Below are positions 54,372-63,598 of a stretch of 64,000 nucleotides of DNA, in pieces. The notes below the pieces were generated by a model that searched no databases, was not told where the DNA came from, and was given only the letters and a program-made list of their open reading frames with translations. The position numbers and the translations under genes were made by a program. Source of the stretch: Pandoraea oxalativorans (GTDB taxonomy: Bacteria; Pseudomonadota; Gammaproteobacteria; Burkholderiales; Burkholderiaceae); NCBI RefSeq assembly GCF_000972785.3, contig NZ_CP011253.3, forward strand, positions 2,728,001 through 2,792,000, written 5' to 3'. Within the stretch, counting starts at the first letter, position 1. Each line of letters starts with the position of its first letter.

Positions 54372-55745
54372 TCAGATCGTGCGTCCTTCCTTGAGGTGTT
54401 CGCGTCGGATCGCGCGCAGCAAGTCGCTTTGCATCACGACGTGACGGCCATCGCGCTCCGCCCACATGACGGCATGCCGCGCCACGTTGAGCAGCGCGCC
54501 ACCGGAGAGCACGTGCTCGGCCGCGAGCGCGGGCAGATCCACGTCATCCGACAGTCCCCGGCGCGCGGGGAAGAGATTGCGCCACAGTTGCAGCCGCTGG
54601 ATTTCGTCCGGCATCGGGAAATGGATCGCACTCTGGAAGCGACGGGCGAAGGCTTCGTCGATGTTGTCTTTCAGGTTGCTCGCCAGCAGCACCACACCGG
54701 GATAGTCTTCGATGCGCTGAAGCAGATAAGCGACCTCCTGATTCGCATGACGGTCGTTGGCGGTGCTGCCCTCGGTGCGCTTGCCGAACAGCGCATCGGC
54801 TTCGTCAAAGAACAGAATCCAGCGTTTGTTCTGCGCCTGATCGAAGACGTTTGCCATATTCTTCTCCGTCTCGCCGATGTACTTCGAGACGATCTTCGAC
54901 AGGTCGATGCGATACACGTCCACGCCGGCCGCCTTGCCGAGCAGCGTCGCGGTGAGCGTCTTGCCCGTGCCCGGCGGACCGTAGAACAAGGCCCGGAAAC
55001 CGGGTTTGACAATGCGATCGAGTTGCCAGCGTTGCATGATGCCCTCGCCGTCGTCGAGCCATTGCCGAATCTGGTCGATCTCCTCGATCACGTCCGGCGT
55101 GAGCACGAGGTCTTTCCAGTCGTGCTGCGTCGTGATGCGTTTGGCGGGAAATCCGGCGCTGTAGTCCGGCTTATGCTCGCGGCCTGAGGTACTGCGTTCG
55201 AGGAAATCCCGCTCGATATGCAACGCGGCGGCCAGAGCCGGTTCGCCATCCGCTCTGCGTTCGAGTCGCAGAATCGAGGCGCGCGCGAAGACATGGTCCG
55301 CGTCGAACAGCGCCATGACATCGAAGCGGCGGCTCAGGTCGTCACCGGCAAGCACGAACGCAGCGGTCTCACCGGTCGGCAGCAGACCGTTGTGATGCTG
55401 GGCGCGCCATCCTCCGAACTCGGTGAATTGGCGCTCGGTGTTCTTGTTCTGCGTGAACAGCAGATCGAGCGCCTGCGGGCGGACGTGCGGCAGCATGGCG
55501 AGCATGAGCACGATACGTGCGTCGAAATCGTCGGCCAGGTCGTGTTCGAGCAGGGCATGGGCAAACGGCGACGGATCGTGCGTCAGATCCGGCGGCGTAT
55601 GGGCATAAATGTCGTGCGGCACGCCCTCATGCATGAAGTACGCGTGCAGCCGCGTCTCCAGCACGGCACCGAACCAGTCGATCTCGCGCGCCAGGCTCGC
55701 CGCGTTCGCGCCTAACGGATCTAAGCGATCTGATGGATCGGTCAT
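54372..55745 (-). CDS. AAA+ ATPase of the contractile injection system (Afp15-like)
   Basis: 457-residue cytoplasmic ATPase. The N-terminal 200 residues are family-specific. The AAA+ core has Walker A YGPPGTGKTLTATLLGKA, Walker B WILFFDEADALFGKR, sensor-1 VVLLASNLKDNID and the arginine finger FARRFQSAIHFP. The closest known roles are Afp15/Pvc15-type ATPases needed for eCIS assembly and CDC48-like remodellers. ATG 55745 overlaps the tape-measure gene stop by ATGA; the frame extending to 56600 is a shadow of that gene. Confidence 0.9.
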   Translation of the reverse strand: MTDPSDRLDPLGANAASLAREIDWFGAVLETRLHAYFMHEGVPHDIYAHTPPDLTHDPSPFAHALLEHDLADDFDARIVLMLAMLPHVRPQALDLLFTQNKNTERQFTEFGGWRAQHHNGLLPTGETAAFVLAGDDLSRRFDVMALFDADHVFARASILRLERRADGEPALAAALHIERDFLERSTSGREHKPDYSAGFPAKRITTQHDWKDLVLTPDVIEEIDQIRQWLDDGEGIMQRWQLDRIVKPGFRALFYGPPGTGKTLTATLLGKAAGVDVYRIDLSKIVSKYIGETEKNMANVFDQAQNKRWILFFDEADALFGKRTEGSTANDRHANQEVAYLLQRIEDYPGVVLLASNLKDNIDEAFARRFQSAIHFPMPDEIQRLQLWRNLFPARRGLSDDVDLPALAAEHVLSGGALLNVARHAVMWAERDGRHVVMQSDLLRAIRREHLKEGRTI

Positions 55746-58700
55746 GCCCACTCCACCCATAGCGTCTGCTCCATCCAGGACAGACGAATTGTCGAAATGC
55801 TCCACGGCAGACGATCCAGCAGCATGTCGTACGGCGCCCGTCTCACTTTCAAATGCCAGCCATCCTCCGCCAGCGACAACCGGCCTTCGCGTTGCAGGAA
55901 GCTTTCCCGAAGTCCGTCGCGAGACGTGTTGCCGAGCGCGGACCAGTGCTGGATGATCACGTCGAGCATCTGGTCGCAGATCGCCGACTCGTCTGCCGTA
56001 ATGTCGAGATGGCGCGCGACCGGCGAGGTGAACGGCAGTCCGCAAAGCAGCTTGTGCATCGTCAGATGCGGCTCCGGCGCTTCGGTGAGGCCCGAGCCGA
56101 CGTAGTGCAGCAGGAGCATGGCGCGCTCTGCGGCTTCGTCGCTGACGAACCGGTGTTCCCTGGTGAGGCCGAGTCTGTTCCAGAGCTGAGACGTGAACGG
56201 CCAGGTGAGCACAATCCCCGCGTAAGGCACCGTCAACGGGATTTGCAAGAGGTGGGCGTTGTCGGTGACGTCGGCAGTGCGCATATCGATCCCGGTTTGT
56301 TGTTGAACGCGTGAGGCGAGCGCAGGCGGCACGGCGACGTTCGCGTGACGAGCCAGTTCGGCCACGAGCGATGTTGCGAACGCTGCGGCGTCGAACGCAC
56401 GCTGCGGCAGAAATAGCCATGGGAACAGGAAACGCCAGCGCGCCCGATGCAGACTCGCCGGTGCGACCGTCTCGACGCTCGTGGCGAACAGATCGGTGAT
56501 GTCGCTGGCGACGCGCAGCATTTGCGCCACTTGCGGCGTGTCGCGGGACGACAGCCGCGCGATGCCGGGCCACAGCGGCGGCGCAATCAGATCCAGCCAA
56601 CGCTCGGCCAGTGCCTCGTCTTCTGCGGCCATCGCGATGATCGGTCGCAGAACATGCGCCCCCGAATAAACCGACTGTCGAAGCCAGATGTCGAACCCGG
56701 CAGGCGGGGTCCCGCTCCGCCGAAAGTCCGTGGAGGTAAGGTAAGCGATGAAGTCTTCCGGCATGGCGGGCGGACGATTTGGGGATGTCGGGGGGAACGG
56801 AGAAGGTGCATTGAAATCCGGGTCGTCCGGGGACGACGAAGCGACTTGCGCAATCGCCGACTCCGCTAACAGATCAAGGTCAAGCACGGCATCGGCGGCG
56901 AGCGCGGCAGCCACACTCGCGTAATAGCGTCCGGTGGCATCGGGGGGGAAAACACTGACGTCGACTTCGCCCTCGATGTCGGGGGCGTTATCGAGAATCG
57001 AGCGATAAAGCACTTCCCTGTGCGCGTCGGGAATCGACTCGCTGACAGCGATCATCGTATCGACGACGGCTTGCCAGTGGTGCGCGTCGATCCCGGCAAG
57101 ATCGGACCCGCGCGTCGAAGCTATTTCTGTGACGATGCGTCGAAGATCGAGTCGCTCAGGGGCGGACAACGACGCAGCGCGAGCGATCAGATCGCCGCCT
57201 TGTGGATTCACCTTTTGGCGTTGCCGGACGAGACGTCGGATCGCTACGGTAGACGTGCGGCGGCCCATTGGTTCGGCCACCGATGCTGGAGACGCTGCAT
57301 CGGCAATCGATGACGTCGGCGCTCGGAGAACATGGCCATCGGCCGCCATGCTATCGGCCACTCTCGGGGAGGGGGCAACGGTGCCCGGCGAACCGATTGT
57401 ACCTGAGGAACCGATGGCATCGGATGAATCGGTCGTATCGGCTGTGACGGTGGCTCCCCACAGATCAAACGCCCGACGCGCCCACGCTGCCCGCCCACGT
57501 GGCAACGCGATGGCTTCCAGCGCAGCGAACGACACCGACGAGATCGACGGCATGGACGACGTGGACGACGTGGACGCGACCGGCGAAACGGTACGTAATT
57601 GCATGAACAGCGCATGCCAGACTTCCCGCTTCCACCGATCGAGGTCGGTCTGCGACGGTATGTTCCGTGTGTTCGACTCGGCATGAGTCTCGACCCCGAC
57701 CGCGTCGGCAAGACCGGGTGATCCAACGAGGGACGGGTCGCGGAGCAGCGGTTCCGTGGTGCTCGCCGACGCTTGTTCCGCATCCGCCAGCCGATCGACC
57801 GAAATCCCGGCGAGCGCCTCCCAAAGCGCCGCTGCGGATGGCACCGTCACGGTTGCCAGATCCACAAGCATCGTTTCCGGAAAGCCCTCCACGACGCGCA
57901 TTAATACCGTGTCGTACGTCGAGTATCGACGCCAGATGGACGCAAGCGCGTGCCGTTCACGACCGATCCAATCCGCCCAATCGTCTTGAAGCGCCACGGC
58001 CGAACCGCTCAATAGCGCCCGGATAAGCCTGTCATTCCGGCTCGTCACTTCCGCACGCGCGTCGACGTCATCGGCGGCTGGCCACGTGAGGGGTACAGCG
58101 GGCGGAATTGCGGGTTCCGGTGCTCGCGCCGCTGGTTCAGCGGACGTCGCCTCATCGCCCACGCTTCGGTGTGTGAGTGTGTCCGATGGGTCGTCCGGAA
58201 TCGAGTCGCCGGAAGGCGAAACCGTCGATGCCTCATGTCTTCCCGAGAGAGCAACATCGGCCCCGACGCGCACGTCGAACGAGGCGGCAGGAACCGCCGG
58301 TACGTCTGGCTGTGCTTCGTCTCGCAAGCCGATCCCGCGCATCACCTCGGCATCGGAGATGCCCGCTGCCGCAGCGATGTCATGAGACCACGCGTTTCGC
58401 CACGCCCACGTTCGCCCCATGTCATGGACTGTGCTCTCTGGGCGTCTCCCAACGCCGTACGCATCGGCTCGTCTGCGACTCGCCTGCGCCGATTCTTGCG
58501 TCGCTTCAGGACGGGCCGCCAACAGCAGCGCCAACATGTCCTCAAGCATCGACACCGGAAATGTCAGTGCGATTTGCTCGCGCAGATCGGATACGGACAG
58601 GTAGCGGCGCAGCGCTTCGCGCAGGGTGTCGGCCTCGTTGGTCACCAATGTCGGCCAGATGCCGTAGAGCGGCTTCGCCTGCGCGCGCATCAAGGCGGTC

Positions 58701-59836
58701 GAGAGCAAGGCTTTCAGGCCCGCCTGCGTGAAGGGAAAGGGGCGCGGGGATGCGTTTGCTGTCGGTACCTGCTCGTACAGCGGCCCATCGGATTCTTTGC
58801 CGCGAAACGCGGGGGGTGTCTCCTCACCGCTTGCGTGTGCGTCGGCAACGCGATGCAGAGCGTCGAGCATCGTGGCGGATTCCGAACCTGCTTGCGACGT
58901 CTCGTCCGCCCTCGTGGCGTCTATCGCACTCGCGCGCGCTTCGTCGGCCCGCACACTGCCTCGCACCTTCGCTACGAAATCAAACGCATCGCGCGCCAGT
59001 CCACGCGTCTGCGCGATCGACAGCACCGATTGCCAGACACCATGCCACGGCATGGCGCGCAGGCTGGCATCCGGCGGAAGCAGGCCCATTGCGAGCAATC
59101 GTGCGCGGGCGGCCGATTGCGCGTCGGCGCGTTGTGTCACGTTCCATCCGACGGTCGCAAGCAACTGATCGAGCGCATCGAGCTGTCGCAACCATCCGGA
59201 CGCCTCTGCCGGACGCAACGCCCGAAGGAGCGCGTCGACGCCGTGAGCAGGAAACTGCTTCGTCAATCGCTGGATCAGCGTGTCCGGCGAAGCGTTTGCG
59301 CGAATGCGTTGCCGGACGGTCTGAATGTCGCCCGCCAGCACACGGGCCAGAAGCGCTTCGAGGCCGTCGGACACCCGAGCATCGGCCACCCCGGCGTCGG
59401 TGTCCCAACGCATCTCATCGTCTGGGCCCGACGCGTCACCGCGTTCGGTCTGCGCGGGTGCTGGCCCCACACCCGGAGTCGCCCAGTGGCCCGACGCCAG
59501 AAACGCAATCAGATCCGCCGCGTGCGTTGCGGATGCCGCCGCCCCCGCGTTCTGCTGCATGACCAACACACTCGCCAGCGCTTGCGCCAGTCGCTCCGCC
59601 AGCGTCTCGGGCAGATCCTCGTCGTACACCTCGCCAAGATCGACATCGAGCCGGTCGATACGGTAGATGTCCGCCGTTGCGCCATCGCCCGTCGCTTCAT
59701 CCAACACCGACGCCACCACAGGCAGCAACTGGTCGACGACCAGCGCGCGCAGCGGTTCGCCCTGCGACATCGCCATGCCACCCGACGCAAAGGTCAGATC
59801 GAAATCGAGCGAGCGGATCCGATGTCGCGTGTCCAT
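55742..59836 (-). CDS. Contractile injection system tape-measure-type protein
   Basis: 1364 residues. The N-terminus (HRIRSLDFDLTFASGGMAM ... VVDQLLPVVASVLDEAT ... RIDRLDVDLGEV) matches the CIS tape-measure (Afp14-like) family found in eCIS operons next to the AAA+ ATPase. The central part is alanine-rich with repeated L-X2-R helices (ALLARVLAGDIQTVRQRIR). A Ser/Thr/Gly/Pro low-complexity linker lies at about 760-830. The C-terminal 300 residues are conserved-looking (LLHYVGSGLTEAPEPHLTMH; KLLCGLPFTSPVARHLDITA). ATG 59836 lies 2 bp after the baseplate gene stop. In known systems this protein sets tube length. Order and spacing support one operon with its neighbours. Confidence 0.85.
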   Translation of the reverse strand: MDTRHRIRSLDFDLTFASGGMAMSQGEPLRALVVDQLLPVVASVLDEATGDGATADIYRIDRLDVDLGEVYDEDLPETLAERLAQALASVLVMQQNAGAAASATHAADLIAFLASGHWATPGVGPAPAQTERGDASGPDDEMRWDTDAGVADARVSDGLEALLARVLAGDIQTVRQRIRANASPDTLIQRLTKQFPAHGVDALLRALRPAEASGWLRQLDALDQLLATVGWNVTQRADAQSAARARLLAMGLLPPDASLRAMPWHGVWQSVLSIAQTRGLARDAFDFVAKVRGSVRADEARASAIDATRADETSQAGSESATMLDALHRVADAHASGEETPPAFRGKESDGPLYEQVPTANASPRPFPFTQAGLKALLSTALMRAQAKPLYGIWPTLVTNEADTLREALRRYLSVSDLREQIALTFPVSMLEDMLALLLAARPEATQESAQASRRRADAYGVGRRPESTVHDMGRTWAWRNAWSHDIAAAAGISDAEVMRGIGLRDEAQPDVPAVPAASFDVRVGADVALSGRHEASTVSPSGDSIPDDPSDTLTHRSVGDEATSAEPAARAPEPAIPPAVPLTWPAADDVDARAEVTSRNDRLIRALLSGSAVALQDDWADWIGRERHALASIWRRYSTYDTVLMRVVEGFPETMLVDLATVTVPSAAALWEALAGISVDRLADAEQASASTTEPLLRDPSLVGSPGLADAVGVETHAESNTRNIPSQTDLDRWKREVWHALFMQLRTVSPVASTSSTSSMPSISSVSFAALEAIALPRGRAAWARRAFDLWGATVTADTTDSSDAIGSSGTIGSPGTVAPSPRVADSMAADGHVLRAPTSSIADAASPASVAEPMGRRTSTVAIRRLVRQRQKVNPQGGDLIARAASLSAPERLDLRRIVTEIASTRGSDLAGIDAHHWQAVVDTMIAVSESIPDAHREVLYRSILDNAPDIEGEVDVSVFPPDATGRYYASVAAALAADAVLDLDLLAESAIAQVASSSPDDPDFNAPSPFPPTSPNRPPAMPEDFIAYLTSTDFRRSGTPPAGFDIWLRQSVYSGAHVLRPIIAMAAEDEALAERWLDLIAPPLWPGIARLSSRDTPQVAQMLRVASDITDLFATSVETVAPASLHRARWRFLFPWLFLPQRAFDAAAFATSLVAELARHANVAVPPALASRVQQQTGIDMRTADVTDNAHLLQIPLTVPYAGIVLTWPFTSQLWNRLGLTREHRFVSDEAAERAMLLLHYVGSGLTEAPEPHLTMHKLLCGLPFTSPVARHLDITADESAICDQMLDVIIQHWSALGNTSRDGLRESFLQREGRLSLAEDGWHLKVRRAPYDMLLDRLPWSISTIRLSWMEQTLWVEWA

Positions 59837-59838
59837 GG

Positions 59839-62421
59839 CTACACCCACAACGTCAGGTCGTGCGCACGGCGGCGTCGCATCAACAGCGTGCGCAAGCTGG
59901 CGCTCGCGGCGTCAAGCCGGTCCGGTGTGGCTGCCCGCTCCCGCAGCCTTGCGCGCCAGAGTCCGTATCGATGCTCGAAGTCGCGCATGGACACGTAATC
60001 CATCCAGTGAAACTCTGGCAGTAGGTGCGCTGGCAAATTGCGGCACACCGTCTCCTGCGCCAACTGGCGGAAATCCGGATCGCTGAATCGCGACGTCCAC
60101 GCGGGGAAGACTACGCTCACCCGTGCGTTGAAAAACGACTCGGCTTCGTGCACCTGCGCGTCGGCTTCTGCCGTCGTTCCGTCGCGCGTCGCACCGCTAC
60201 GCCTGGGCCGCAACAGCACATGCTCGACCAGATAGAAGCCCTCGGATGCCTGATTCAGCGTGCAGAGAAATTCGCGGAGAATTTCGACATAGCGTCCGGC
60301 GTAAGTCACCGCGTCGTCGCCATGAAATCGCGCGAGCAGCACTTCGCCGGGCGCGTCGCCGCCAAGACGCGCATCGTGTGTGCGGAAATGGACGTGCACC
60401 GCGTCATCGTGCTGTCGGAGGATGTAATTCTCCAGACGCACGCCATGCACGAGCAGTCTGCCAGGCAACGTGTCGCCGGGCTGCGCCTGCGCCCCGGTCG
60501 GGCGCACCTCAGGCTCGCCCTGAGACTTGAGCACGATCAGACGCGCCGCCGCGAACTCATAGCTCTCCTTCGTCGCCGTGCGATCCCCCTGCAACCGCAG
60601 ATGCCAGCGCGTGAGCGCATCGCTCAGCGGTGCACCGGGGGGCTCGGCAGGCAAGCCCAGCAGGATCGAGATCTTCGCGTATACGCCAGCCACGTTGGGC
60701 CGTCCGTCCGCACGAACACCCGCCGCCGTGATATCGAACGCCGACGCCCGATCCCGCGAAAGCGTCGCAATATGACGCAGAAAATCCAGCTTGTTATCGA
60801 TCAGCCAGCGCGCGCCGTGCACATCCTGATAATCGTCGAATCGACGCAGGGACTTCTGGGAGTATGTCTCGCCGTACATGGCCAGCAGCACGTCGAGCAG
60901 CCGACTGCGACGGTCTTGCGCGCGGTCCTTGCGCGAGACGATCCGGGCCAACTGGCTGCGGACGCCGTCAGGTGCGTCGGTATAGAACGCCTCGATGTCC
61001 GGCAACGCCTCGTTGTCGATCCGCTGCGAAAAATAGGTCTCGTACAGCGCATCGACCGAGAACAGGCGCCCGACCGATTGCAGGTTCTCGAGATAGTTCG
61101 CCATCAGTTGTTCGGCCAGATACAGATAGGCCTTCAACTGGTGCGCACTGACACGGTTCTCCAGCGGCGCCGTGGGCGGCACGCCGAAGCGATTGATGCC
61201 GTAGATCGCCGGAAAATGATGCTGAATCGAGAAGTACTCGCGCAACTCGCGCGACTGGCCAGTCGGCGCGGGTACCACGGTCGTCAGTGACTGCGCGGTA
61301 TTGCGCAGCGTATCGAACTCGAAGCGCGCCTTGGCAAGCGCGACGCGGGCGTCCTCGAGCACGACCCGCGACTTTTCTTCACGTCGATGATCGCTGGCGG
61401 AGGTCAACGCATGCGAACCACTCCCTGCCTTCCCGCTGGCGAAATGCAGTCGCAGGAAATTGCTCTGCGTGTCGCTGGGAAACCGCAGGCGCAATACGGT
61501 GCCGGACGCGCCCGTCAAACTGTCGCCGCTCACGGGCGTTCCATCGGCGGTACACAGCGCAAGACGTTGCACGTGGGCCACGCCGTCCACCGCTTGCACC
61601 AAACCGACGAGACGTGCCACCGCCACCGGTGCGCCCTGCGCCTGCGCGCCCGTGCTGGCGACGTATCCGTGCACCGTTCGGGGTCCGGCGAACAACGTGT
61701 CGAGCGTCACACCGGCTTCGGACGCCTTCACATACCGTTCGATGCGAAATCCCGAATGCACGGCACGCGCACATTGGAAGAAGAGGTCCGCGAAGATGGA
61801 CGCCGGGTCGCGCTCGCTGTGAATCTGAATATCGCCGCTCAGATACACCGGCTGAACCGGCACGACGCTCACGTCCGACAGGTCTTCCCCGAGATTCCGG
61901 TGCGCGTGAAAGACTTGCCGCACCCGCTCACACGCGGCGGCTTCGATCTGCGCGAGCGACGCCTCGTCGGCACTGTCGTGCAATGCATCGTTCAGTTTGA
62001 TGGCGATGCGGCACAAGCCGTGCGCGGGCTGGCCGGTGCTCCCCGGGCGTTCGTCACGCGTCAGCCAGACGTCTTCCAACTCGGGGATCGTGTCGTAAAG
62101 CACCTTGCGATAGTCCTCGAACGTCAGGACTTCGCTCGGAAAAATCTCGTCCGCCGGATGCAGCGCGTGATGCCGGTAATCGATCTGTCCGTCGGCGTCG
62201 GTCAGGTAGTCCTCGGCCGGAAAGTCCGAGCGATAACCAAGTTCCGTGATCGCATAGCACAGCTGTTCGAGGATCGTGACGCCCGGGTCGTGCAGGTTGT
62301 AATCGGTCCAGCGATCGCCGCACAGCGCTTGCAACGTCGCAATCCCGGCGCGACGCAGCGCATCGAAATCTAGCCCCTGAGGATCGGGCGCAAAGCGGGC
62401 AATGGACTCCGGGGCGTTCAT
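59839..62421 (-). CDS. Baseplate protein of the contractile injection system (baseplate J-like)
   Basis: 860 residues. The diagnostic block CGDRWTDYNLHDPGVTILEQ followed by LCYAITELGYRSDFP (residues about 34-68) is the conserved start of gpJ-like/Afp11-12-type baseplate proteins of eCIS and related tails. Residues 90-180 include a region with DVWLTRDERPG and an IKLND strand. The C-terminus has VEHVLLRPRRSG and VVFPAWTSRFSDPDFRQLAQETVCRNLPAHL, typical of this long variant. ATGA overlap with the small gene upstream and a 2-bp gap to the tape-measure gene show tight operon structure. Confidence 0.85.
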   Translation of the reverse strand: MNAPESIARFAPDPQGLDFDALRRAGIATLQALCGDRWTDYNLHDPGVTILEQLCYAITELGYRSDFPAEDYLTDADGQIDYRHHALHPADEIFPSEVLTFEDYRKVLYDTIPELEDVWLTRDERPGSTGQPAHGLCRIAIKLNDALHDSADEASLAQIEAAACERVRQVFHAHRNLGEDLSDVSVVPVQPVYLSGDIQIHSERDPASIFADLFFQCARAVHSGFRIERYVKASEAGVTLDTLFAGPRTVHGYVASTGAQAQGAPVAVARLVGLVQAVDGVAHVQRLALCTADGTPVSGDSLTGASGTVLRLRFPSDTQSNFLRLHFASGKAGSGSHALTSASDHRREEKSRVVLEDARVALAKARFEFDTLRNTAQSLTTVVPAPTGQSRELREYFSIQHHFPAIYGINRFGVPPTAPLENRVSAHQLKAYLYLAEQLMANYLENLQSVGRLFSVDALYETYFSQRIDNEALPDIEAFYTDAPDGVRSQLARIVSRKDRAQDRRSRLLDVLLAMYGETYSQKSLRRFDDYQDVHGARWLIDNKLDFLRHIATLSRDRASAFDITAAGVRADGRPNVAGVYAKISILLGLPAEPPGAPLSDALTRWHLRLQGDRTATKESYEFAAARLIVLKSQGEPEVRPTGAQAQPGDTLPGRLLVHGVRLENYILRQHDDAVHVHFRTHDARLGGDAPGEVLLARFHGDDAVTYAGRYVEILREFLCTLNQASEGFYLVEHVLLRPRRSGATRDGTTAEADAQVHEAESFFNARVSVVFPAWTSRFSDPDFRQLAQETVCRNLPAHLLPEFHWMDYVSMRDFEHRYGLWRARLRERAATPDRLDAASASLRTLLMRRRRAHDLTLWV

Positions 62422-62768
62422 TGCACCCTCGCCCCTGGCCTACGGCCCGCACTTTCTGCCGCCGCGCTGCCAAACGCATGCCTCGCGGCATGCAGTTGCG
62501 CCTTCAGATCGTCGATCAACCCATGCACGCGGTGATACGGCAGATGTCCGAGCGCTTCGACGATGAGCGCGAAGCCCGACGCGTCGAGCGCACAGACGAC
62601 CGGTGCCCCCGGGGCGACGGCGTTGGCTTGGCGATTCAACGCGCCGATCAGTTCGAAGACACGTTTGAACGGCAGTTCACCCAGCGCGGTCATCAGCAGT
62701 TGCGCGTCGTCGGTGCCGATGACGATGTCCACCGTTGCGGGCGTGGCACGTGCGTTCTCGTGGGTCAT
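62418..62768 (-). CDS. Small eCIS operon protein with internal tandem duplication
   Basis: 116 residues, no signal peptide or membrane segment, no family that I recognise. It is built of two repeats of about 37 residues: 14-50 (ALGELPFKRVFELIGALNRQ) and 58-94 (ALGHLPYHRVHGLIDDLKAQ). These share the pattern ALG-X-LP-X2-RV-X2-LI-X2-L-X2-Q-X2-A, each preceded by a strand with V-X-D. ATG 62768 overlaps the upstream stop by ATGA and its own stop overlaps the baseplate start by ATGA, so it is an obligate operon member. A small adaptor or baseplate plug is conceivable; this is inference. Confidence 0.75.
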   Translation of the reverse strand: MTHENARATPATVDIVIGTDDAQLLMTALGELPFKRVFELIGALNRQANAVAPGAPVVCALDASGFALIVEALGHLPYHRVHGLIDDLKAQLHAARHAFGSAAAESAGRRPGARVQ

Positions 62769-63598
62769 TGCGCCCCCTTGGGTTCCGGGTCGGTGGCGCT
62801 GCCCGTCATGTCGGGATCGAACCACAGCGTGGTGAGGTAATACGTCACCCAGGTCTTGGGCGCACCGGCGGCATCCCGCGTCGAGTCGTACGGACAGCCG
62901 ACGCGCATTTGCAGCACATAGCTATGCTTCGCGCCGTCGGGTGCATCGACCCATTGCAATTGAAGACGATTGCACTTGCTGCCGAAATGGGACTGACGGT
63001 AGTCGATATCCCCTTTGCCGTTGTAGGCCATCACCGCATAGGCATGCATCAGCGCAAACTTGCCGCTGCCGCGTTTGCCGACACCGGCGGTGATCTCGAA
63101 CGCCTGACATCCTGTGAGCGGGTCGGTGATGTCGTGCCACTTGCCGTCGGCCTGCACGCTGCGCGCGCCCGGGCGTCCGCGACGTCCGTCGGCGACCACG
63201 CGCCCGGCCACGTCCAATTCGAAAGTGGGAGCAGCCGCTGGCGCGCCCTGCGCCGCCCCCGATACCGTGTCACGCACAGGCTTGTTGCCCAACTGTCGCA
63301 AGGTGAGCGCGTTGGGGTTGTCGGGGTTGCCAAACGCCAGTCCGCCCGCTTCGCTGTCGAGCTGGATCGTCCAGATGGGGCTCTTCAGGTCGATGTTCTG
63401 ATAGAAGCTGAGCAACTTGCCTTGATTGAGTTGGGAGACCTTCAGGCCATCGACCGGGGTCTTGTCGAACCCCTCGTCCACGATGTTGAGCATGGAGTCG
63501 ATCAGTTCGGAGAAGGCCGTGGCCGACGGCATCTCGCCGTTGCCGAACTTACGCCGCAAGGTATCCCGGTTACGCCGGGCGATCGGTTTTCCGTTCAT
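62765..63598 (-). CDS. Unrecognised eCIS operon protein, possibly fibre/receptor-binding type
   Basis: 277 residues from ATG 63598 (ATG 63607 three codons upstream is an alternative; both overlap the previous gene). The N-terminal 60 residues (MPSATAFSELIDSMLNIVDE; GLKVSQLNQGKLLSFYQN) look like a short helical adaptor. The rest is beta-rich and glycine-rich (LDSEAGGLAFGNPDNPNALT; HSYVLQMRVGCPY; WVTYYLTTLWFDP), in the style of phage tail-fibre head domains. No firm family match. Position just before the baseplate genes supports a structural part at the tip or baseplate of the injection machine. Confidence 0.7.
   Translation of the reverse strand: MNGKPIARRNRDTLRRKFGNGEMPSATAFSELIDSMLNIVDEGFDKTPVDGLKVSQLNQGKLLSFYQNIDLKSPIWTIQLDSEAGGLAFGNPDNPNALTLRQLGNKPVRDTVSGAAQGAPAAAPTFELDVAGRVVADGRRGRPGARSVQADGKWHDITDPLTGCQAFEITAGVGKRGSGKFALMHAYAVMAYNGKGDIDYRQSHFGSKCNRLQLQWVDAPDGAKHSYVLQMRVGCPYDSTRDAAGAPKTWVTYYLTTLWFDPDMTGSATDPEPKGAQ

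Noticed and set aside
58169..59998. 609-codon + strand open frame
   Set aside because: It lies entirely opposite the tape-measure and baseplate genes, is Arg-rich and without motifs, and is a GC-rich shadow frame.
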